Assembly: GCA_947453065.1 (NCBI GenBank)
Contig: CANGFJ010000003.1
Span: forward strand, 1-43,728
Direction of reading: 5' to 3'
Source of the DNA: Pseudomonadota bacterium
GTDB taxonomy: Bacteria; Pseudomonadota; Gammaproteobacteria; Steroidobacterales; Steroidobacteraceae
Length of the DNA stretch: 43,728 bases
The translations under genes were made by a program, and so were the position numbers. The notes beneath the pieces are model-generated. The model ran no database searches, was not told where the DNA came from, and saw only the letters and a program-made list of their open reading frames with translations. Shown here piece by piece: positions 38,762-43,728 of the stretch. Within the stretch, counting starts at the first letter, position 1; each line of letters starts with the position of its first letter.

Positions 38762-41700
38762 TCTTCGTCCCCCGCATCCGGGCCGGCACCGTCGCGCGTC
38801 ACGCTCGACACAAGGCTGGCGTACAAGGGCGCTGCCCAGCGCGCGACGCCGTCTTCAATGTCGGCATAGCCCTCAAAGCTGCGCTGCAAATAGGTCGACC
38901 AGGCCCGCTCGCCATCGTAATAGCCATCGCCATCGAAACAGTCTTCGAGGCGCTCGGGTTCGTCTTTCTTGCTGGTGGGCGCCAGCAGTTCACATGCAGT
39001 CCGCGGGGCGACAGGCAGCGGTGCCTGCCACCCTGCGCGGAACGCTTCGACCCAGCTGTGCAGCTGCGCCAGCGCTGCCTCGCGACCGATGGGCGCAATA
39101 TGCAGGACGGTATCGGGTCCGCAGAGTTCGGTGCGCAGGTCGTGGCCTGCCGCTTCGAGGCAAACCTGGGTGACCCAGGCGGCCACGAACTTGTCGAAGC
39201 GCGGTTGCTGCTTGCGGAGCAGCGCACCAGGCCGCAGGACCAGCTGCAGCCACTGGCCACCCTGGCTGCGCAGGCCTGTCACGGCACCGTAGACGCGCTG
39301 GTCACCAACGGACAGGTCGAAGGACAACGGGTCCTGGCGCAGGGGCCAGGTGTCGAGCCACGACTGCGCATGCCCGATCACGGCCTGCGCGTCGCGCGCC
39401 AGATCCGCGAGCACACGGCCGCCACTGGCGCCCAGCGGCAAGCGACCCGACAACTGCAAGCGCTCGCGGGCCGTCTGCTCATCGACCGCAATCCAGTCAC
39501 GAATGAAGTCCGACTTCGCCTGGTGTTCTTCGAGCGCGTCGAGCTCGAAGGGCTCGTCTTCCTCCAACGCGTCATCGGGCTCATCGAGCCGCACGTTCAG
39601 GCGACCGCGCCAGTAGGTTTCGACGGGTTGCTTCACAAAGCGCTGCAGCGCTTCGAGCGTGATGGACGCTGGCAGGGCCAGAGAGGCAGACCCCACACCG
39701 GCAACGCGGTTGGGGAGCTCGCTCTCCGCCATCGGTTTCCAGTCGCTGTCGTAGGTGCGGAACGCAGGGTGCGCGCCCGGCGCAGACTCGAAGTATTGCC
39801 GCGAGAAAGGCTGCAGGGGTTGCAGCCGGGGCTCGCCGATGTCGGTGAACCGGCGGGCGAGTTCATCGCGCAGCTGCCCGATGACCACCGACGGCGCCAG
39901 TTCCGCGTTGTCCGTGACGCGGTGACCCATCCAGCTGACATAGAGCCTGTCGCGCGCGCAGAGCAGGGCTTCGAGAAACAGGTATCGGTCGTCGTCGCGG
40001 CGCGAACGGTCGCCCGGGCGCCAGCTCTGCGTCATCAGATCGAAGTCGCGCGGCGTGGCGCGACGCGGGTAGGCGCCATCGTTCATGCCAAGCAGGCAGA
40101 CGACGCGGAACGGAATCGATCGCATGGGCATCAGCGTCGCAAACTGCACGCCACCGCCGAAGAAGCGCTGCTGCAGGCCGGTGCTTTCGACGGCGGCGAG
40201 CCAGTGTTCACGCACGACGAGCAAGGGCACCGCCTCGTCGAGCGCTGCCGTGTCGCACAGCGTCTGCCAGTGCAGGAGCTGCTCGCGCAAACGCTGCAGC
40301 AGACGCGCTGCCGGGTCGTCGCCCGTGGCATCAAAGAATCGGTCGAGCAGCGCCGTAAGGCGAGTGGCCCATTCGGCCGGACGTTGTGCACCGTGCAGCT
40401 CGGCGACCGTGACGCGCATGGCGTCGATCCAGGCCGCGAGGCCGCCTACGCGCAGCGCGGCCAGGCCCGTCATGCCGGCAGTGGGCAGCACGTCTTGCCA
40501 CGGCGCTTCGCCGGGCACGGCATAGCCCAGGAGCAGGCGTTCAAGGCCGGCAGCCCAGGTGTTCTGCGCCAAGGTGGGCAGTGATTCGGGCACGCCGTGC
40601 TCTGCACGGTGGGGGCCATCCAGGCCCCAGCGCACGATCGCCTTGTCGAGTGCATCGCGCAGCGATTCAATGTCGGACTCGGACAGATCGAAGCGCTTGC
40701 GCACCGCCGCCACTTCGAACAGCGAGAGCCAGTCTGTCATCGCAACCCGCGAGTCCGGCAGGTGCAGCAGGCGTTCAAGTGCCTGGACCAACGGCTGTTC
40801 CCGCGGCGAGGTGTCGGCAACGCTATAGGGCAGGTGCCGCGCCTGCTGCGGGTTGAAGCGCCCGAACACGGCCTGGATGTGTGACACGAACTCCGTCATG
40901 TCCGGGACCATTACCATGATGTCCGACGGCTTTAGCGACGCATCGGCATCCAGCAACGCGAGCAGCTGGTCGTGCAGCACCTCGACTTCGCGCTGCGCCG
41001 AGTGCGCCTGCACGAAGACGATCGAATCATCGCTCGCTACAGCTTCTGGCAGCACCGGCAGAGGCTCCAGGTTCAGGATGGCCGACTGCAGGCGCGCAAG
41101 GCGGGTGGCCGGTTGGCCGTTTTTCTCGAGCACGTCCAGCGGATCGGTGAACCAGTCTATGCGCGGCAACTGGTGGGGCTGGTCGGCGGTCTGGTCGAAG
41201 CTGTCGAGCAGGTGCAGGTAATCGCGACCTTGCTTGCCCAGCGACGCCAGCAGCGGCGGCGCTTCGGATTGCGCGTCGAGGTTGGCGCGCGCGCCGTGGC
41301 GTTGCCGCGCCAGCCGCTTGAGCAGTTCGCGCCCCTCGACGATATCGCCCCAGTGGTACTGACAGGGGTTCTGTACGGCCACAATGACCTGGCACACACG
41401 ACCGAGTTGCGCGAGCGCCTCGACCGACTGCATCGGCAGCGCCGAGATGCCAAACACGATAAGCCGCGGCGGCAGACCGACAGGTCGCAATCCCTCGTGC
41501 GCCGTGATCGCCTCGACGAAGGCGCGATGGACGGCGGCACGCGACGTGTTGGCGTTGCGGGGGCCGACATCGGCACGCAATGCCCGCCACAGTGCGGGTT
41601 GCCAGCGGTGTTCCCGCGGCGCGCTGCTGTCGTCGCCGCTTTCCCAGGCCTGCAGCCAGTCGGCACGGTACTGCTGGTACCCGTCGAAGACATCGGCCAC

Positions 41701-42141
41701 CTGCTGCGCCAGTTGCCAGGCGCGGCGGCCATCGTCGTCGCCGAGCAGGTAATGCGCCAAGGGTGCATAGGACAGCGGATCGGCGGCCACACAGGCGGGC
41801 AACAGGCGCAGCAAACGCCAGGTGAGCGCGCCCTTGTCGAAGACCAGTTGCGCAGGCACGGCATCGCGTCCCAGCACGGCGCGATAGGCGCGCCACAGGA
41901 AGGTGGACGGCAGGTCGATGTTCGTCGCGGCGCAGATGCCGAAGGCTGCATCATCGGCCAGCGCCTGCTGCAGCCAGTGCTTCATGCCGTTGCTCTGCAC
42001 CAGGAACTGCTCGGCCACCAACGGCGGCAACGGCGCGCGCTGGATCACGCCGATGACCAGGTTGCGCAGGTCTTCGAGACGATTGCCGTGGACGACCAGA
42101 AAACCGGTCGGCGGCGCGTGGGAGGCAGTGGTCGGTGGCAT
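38758..42141 (-). CDS. recC: RecC, exodeoxyribonuclease V gamma subunit
   Basis: The product is 1127 aa (E. coli 1122). It begins with FLVVHGNRLEDLRNLVIGVIQRAPLPPLVAEQFLVQSNGMKHWL, the conserved RecC N-terminus, and has ICAATNIDLPSTFLWRAYR, an inactive helicase-like region and DGAYPRRATPRDFDLMTQSWRPGDRSRRDDDRYLFLEALLCARDRLYVSW. RecC splits the duplex and recognises Chi. It is the first of the three genes. A siderophore-interacting protein gene lies 54 bp upstream in the same direction and may share its transcript. Confidence 0.95.
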   Translation of the reverse strand: MPPTTASHAPPTGFLVVHGNRLEDLRNLVIGVIQRAPLPPLVAEQFLVQSNGMKHWLQQALADDAAFGICAATNIDLPSTFLWRAYRAVLGRDAVPAQLVFDKGALTWRLLRLLPACVAADPLSYAPLAHYLLGDDDGRRAWQLAQQVADVFDGYQQYRADWLQAWESGDDSSAPREHRWQPALWRALRADVGPRNANTSRAAVHRAFVEAITAHEGLRPVGLPPRLIVFGISALPMQSVEALAQLGRVCQVIVAVQNPCQYHWGDIVEGRELLKRLARQRHGARANLDAQSEAPPLLASLGKQGRDYLHLLDSFDQTADQPHQLPRIDWFTDPLDVLEKNGQPATRLARLQSAILNLEPLPVLPEAVASDDSIVFVQAHSAQREVEVLHDQLLALLDADASLKPSDIMVMVPDMTEFVSHIQAVFGRFNPQQARHLPYSVADTSPREQPLVQALERLLHLPDSRVAMTDWLSLFEVAAVRKRFDLSESDIESLRDALDKAIVRWGLDGPHRAEHGVPESLPTLAQNTWAAGLERLLLGYAVPGEAPWQDVLPTAGMTGLAALRVGGLAAWIDAMRVTVAELHGAQRPAEWATRLTALLDRFFDATGDDPAARLLQRLREQLLHWQTLCDTAALDEAVPLLVVREHWLAAVESTGLQQRFFGGGVQFATLMPMRSIPFRVVCLLGMNDGAYPRRATPRDFDLMTQSWRPGDRSRRDDDRYLFLEALLCARDRLYVSWMGHRVTDNAELAPSVVIGQLRDELARRFTDIGEPRLQPLQPFSRQYFESAPGAHPAFRTYDSDWKPMAESELPNRVAGVGSASLALPASITLEALQRFVKQPVETYWRGRLNVRLDEPDDALEEDEPFELDALEEHQAKSDFIRDWIAVDEQTARERLQLSGRLPLGASGGRVLADLARDAQAVIGHAQSWLDTWPLRQDPLSFDLSVGDQRVYGAVTGLRSQGGQWLQLVLRPGALLRKQQPRFDKFVAAWVTQVCLEAAGHDLRTELCGPDTVLHIAPIGREAALAQLHSWVEAFRAGWQAPLPVAPRTACELLAPTSKKDEPERLEDCFDGDGYYDGERAWSTYLQRSFEGYADIEDGVARWAAPLYASLVSSVTRDGAGPDAGDEE

Positions 42142-42195
42142 GTGCGAAGGATTCTCTCCCCGGGCAGGCTCAGCAGGTGAGCCTCGTGGTCCGGG

Positions 42196-42948
42196 TTATT
42201 CCTCGCCGAAATCCCGGTCCGGGTGATCGGTCGCGCCCTGCTTCCAGTAACCGCGCGTGGTCAGCTGGGCGGCCGGGAACTGCCGTTCCTGCAGGAAATG
42301 GCGACGGATGCGCCGCATTGCCCCGGACTCGCAGGCCACATACACCCGCGCATCGGTCGGCAGCGCAGCGCCCCGGACGGCAACCTCGAGCAAGGCCCCA
42401 GGTAGCGGGTCGAACGCACCACGCACCAGCCAATGGAAGCTCGCACCGGGGTGCGCCACATCCAGCGCCGCGGCCTGCGACAGCTCGCTGAGCTCCACGA
42501 ACACCTGCACCGGCAGCGCGGGCGGCAGGTCCGCGAGGATCGTGGCCATGGCCGGGATGGCGGTCTCATCGGCGGCCAGCAGGAAGGCACCCGCCGCAGC
42601 GTCGATGGCGTAGGCGCGGCCGGGACCTGCAATCTGGAGTGTCTGCCCCGGCGCAGCCTGTTCCGCCCAGGTAGACGCCGGCCCCTCGCCATGCAGCACC
42701 AGGTCGACATCCAGCTCGCGCGTCTGCGAGTCGAAGCGGCGCGGCGTGTAGGTGCGCAACACCGGCGCGGTGTCTGCATGGAAGACCAGCTTGATGTGGG
42801 CCGCCGGGCCGGACCACTCGAAGGCCGCCAGCGCCTCACCCGTGAACGTGACGCGGCGCATGCGGGGGGTGAGCGCAACCACGCGTGACACCGTGACGGC
42901 GTAGCGCGGCTTTTTGGACTTGGGGGCTGGGGCGTCGGGAGTGGTCAT
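42196..42948 (-). CDS. Siderophore-interacting protein (FAD-dependent ferric reductase, ViuB/SIP family)
   Basis: The product is 250 aa from the ATG at 42948; the track's start at 43029 adds an unlikely leader. SIP features are RVVALTPRMRRVTFTGEALAAF, the flavin-binding APVLRTYTPRRFD, VLHGEGPASTWAEQAAPGQTLQIAGPG and the NAD(P)H-domain AGAFLLAADETAIPAMATIL, with the C-terminal RGYWKQGATDHPD typical of the family. It reduces ferric siderophore complexes in the cytoplasm to release iron. There are no siderophore synthesis genes nearby. It precedes recC and is divergent from the SnoaL-like gene. Confidence 0.92.
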   Translation of the reverse strand: MTTPDAPAPKSKKPRYAVTVSRVVALTPRMRRVTFTGEALAAFEWSGPAAHIKLVFHADTAPVLRTYTPRRFDSQTRELDVDLVLHGEGPASTWAEQAAPGQTLQIAGPGRAYAIDAAAGAFLLAADETAIPAMATILADLPPALPVQVFVELSELSQAAALDVAHPGASFHWLVRGAFDPLPGALLEVAVRGAALPTDARVYVACESGAMRRIRRHFLQERQFPAAQLTTRGYWKQGATDHPDRDFGEE

Positions 42949-43027
42949 GGGGGGATTGTCCTTGAAGTAGCGCAGGACAGCACGCCATCCGGCAAGGCAA
43001 ACTCCTTTTTTTGCCGCCGGACATCCC

Positions 43028-43567
43028 ATGAAATCACTGCTTGTCAGCGTCGCCCTGATCCTGGGCGTGCAGTCCCTCGCCCAGGCCCAGGTTGCCCCGG
43101 TGGCCGCGCCTCATTCAGAGCAACTGAAAATGCTCGAGAGTGCCGATCCGGCCCTGGCCCGCAACAAGCACCACGTCTATGACTTCTGGCGCATCGTCTA
43201 CGAAGGCGGTCATGTCGAGCAAGCGGCGCAGTACATGGCGCCGGAGTACATCCAGCACAACCCCAACCTGCCCTCAGGTCGCCAGACTTTTGTGGACTTC
43301 TTCAAGACTGCGCGGCCACCGAAGCCCGTCGCGGACCACATGAAGATGCCGGTGTTCTCGATTGTGGCTGAGCGCAACATCGTCACGATTTTCTCGGCGC
43401 GCAAGGTGCGCGACCGCGCCAAGGCCGACCATGTCTACACCATCACCTGGTTCGACATGTTCCGCCTGGATGACAAGGGCCTGATCGCCGAACACTGGGA
43501 CCCATCGGAGATGTGGGTCGATGGCAAGCCGCCGGGGGCGGAGTTCTTTGTCGAGTGGGACAAGTAA
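43028..43567 (+). CDS. Exported SnoaL/NTF2-like protein
   Basis: The product is 179 aa. A signal peptide (MKSLLVSVALILGVQSLAQA) is followed by an NTF2-like fold of the SnoaL polyketide-cyclase type: VYDFWRIVYEGGHVEQAAQYMAPEYIQHNPNLPSGRQTFVDFF and ITWFDMFRLDDKGLIAEHWDPSEMW. This family of exported SnoaL-like proteins is common in proteobacteria and has no firm function. It is divergent from the siderophore-interacting gene across 79 bp, and convergent with mnmE. Confidence 0.85.
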   Translation: MKSLLVSVALILGVQSLAQAQVAPVAAPHSEQLKMLESADPALARNKHHVYDFWRIVYEGGHVEQAAQYMAPEYIQHNPNLPSGRQTFVDFFKTARPPKPVADHMKMPVFSIVAERNIVTIFSARKVRDRAKADHVYTITWFDMFRLDDKGLIAEHWDPSEMWVDGKPPGAEFFVEWDK

Positions 43568-43572
43568 CGGCG

Positions 43573-43728
43573 TTATTTCCCGATGCAGAAGCTTCCGAAG
43601 ATTTCTCCCAACAGATCTTCGTTCGTAAACTCACCCGTTATTTCATTCAGCGCCTGCTGAGCCAGGCGCAGTTCCTCCGCCACCAGCTCGCCCTGACGGC
43701 GTGCCAACAGGGTCACGGCCTGGTCGAA
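43573..43728 (-). CDS. mnmE: MnmE (TrmE) tRNA-modifying GTPase, C-terminal end only
   Basis: The window ends within the gene; 51 codons and the stop are present. The end reads [23 protein letters not shown], which is the highly conserved MnmE C-terminus including the Cys of the FCIGK motif. With MnmG it modifies U34 of certain tRNAs. The short distance between its stop and the SnoaL-like stop (5 bp) shows the two genes converge. It is partial only because the window ends. Confidence 0.95.
   Translation of the reverse strand, partial: FDQAVTLLARRQGELVAEELRLAQQALNEITGEFTNEDLLGEIFGSFCIGK

Noticed and set aside
40972-42180. 402-aa plus-strand ORF
   Set aside because: Antisense shadow of recC.
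1-43728. CRISPR array, IS element, prophage or tRNA genes
   Set aside because: I found no regularly spaced repeats, transposase or integrase sequences, terminal inverted repeats with target duplications, or cloverleaf-like sequence in the gaps.

Overview
The window is about 43.7 kb of high-GC, gene-dense chromosomal DNA from a Gram-negative proteobacterium. A gammaproteobacterium near the Steroidobacterales/Nevskiales/Xanthomonadales is my best guess. The support is a recC-recB-recD cluster in the gammaproteobacterial style, a long TonB-dependent receptor, DUF6152 and DUF1592/DUF1552 proteins, Tat-exported enzymes and the 3' end of mnmE. I see no rRNA, tRNA, CRISPR array, transposase or phage gene. 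The region reads as ordinary chromosome, but it carries several poorly described operons.

Layout. (1) 30-1171: an exported lipoprotein and a DUF6152 protein. (2) 1198-3429: a GntR/FCD regulator overlapping a LigM/DesA-type tetrahydrofolate-dependent aromatic O-demethylase. Two GGGATCCC palindromes, 21 bp apart, lie upstream and resemble VanR operators; a strong terminator follows. (3) 3392-12555, minus strand: ten tightly packed genes. In transcription order they encode a 4-helix-bundle-like membrane sensor without an output domain, a Na/Pi-cotransporter-like protein, a GOLPH3/VPS74 (GPP34) protein, a STAS protein, an RsbW-like kinase, an ABC substrate-binding protein, a STAS fusion protein, an ABC permease, an ABC ATPase and a photolyase/cryptochrome-like flavoprotein. 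Most junctions overlap by 4-8 bp. This is the strongest candidate for an undescribed system: a partner-switch module built into an ABC transporter operon with a GOLPH3-like protein. (4) 12840-16789: a small membrane protein, a CDF-type transporter with atypical metal-site residues, and a TonB-dependent receptor. (5) 16824-19309, minus strand: PhoD and an AI-2E family permease, translationally coupled.

(6) 19362-25305, plus strand: an EamA exporter, a small membrane protein, a di-haem cytochrome c, a SOUL protein, a NUDIX hydrolase fused to an uncharacterised domain, and a tannase/feruloyl esterase; the last three overlap. (7) 25429-31656: a cassette of four exported proteins (DUF1592 cytochrome, DUF1552 Tat protein, metallo-beta-lactamase-fold protein with lost metal ligands, ankyrin-repeat protein). 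(8) 31677-33425: a tiny lysine-rich protein missing from the ORF track, an N-formylglutamate amidohydrolase-like protein and a transglutaminase. (9) 33438-42948, minus strand: RecD, RecB, RecC and a siderophore-interacting flavoreductase. (10) 43028-end: an exported SnoaL/NTF2-like protein and the 3' end of mnmE.

The LigM unit and the tannase/feruloyl esterase both point to use of plant-derived methoxylated or esterified aromatics. The TonB receptor and exported cytochromes fit an organism that takes up and oxidises complex organic matter. These functional links are inferred from gene content, not demonstrated.
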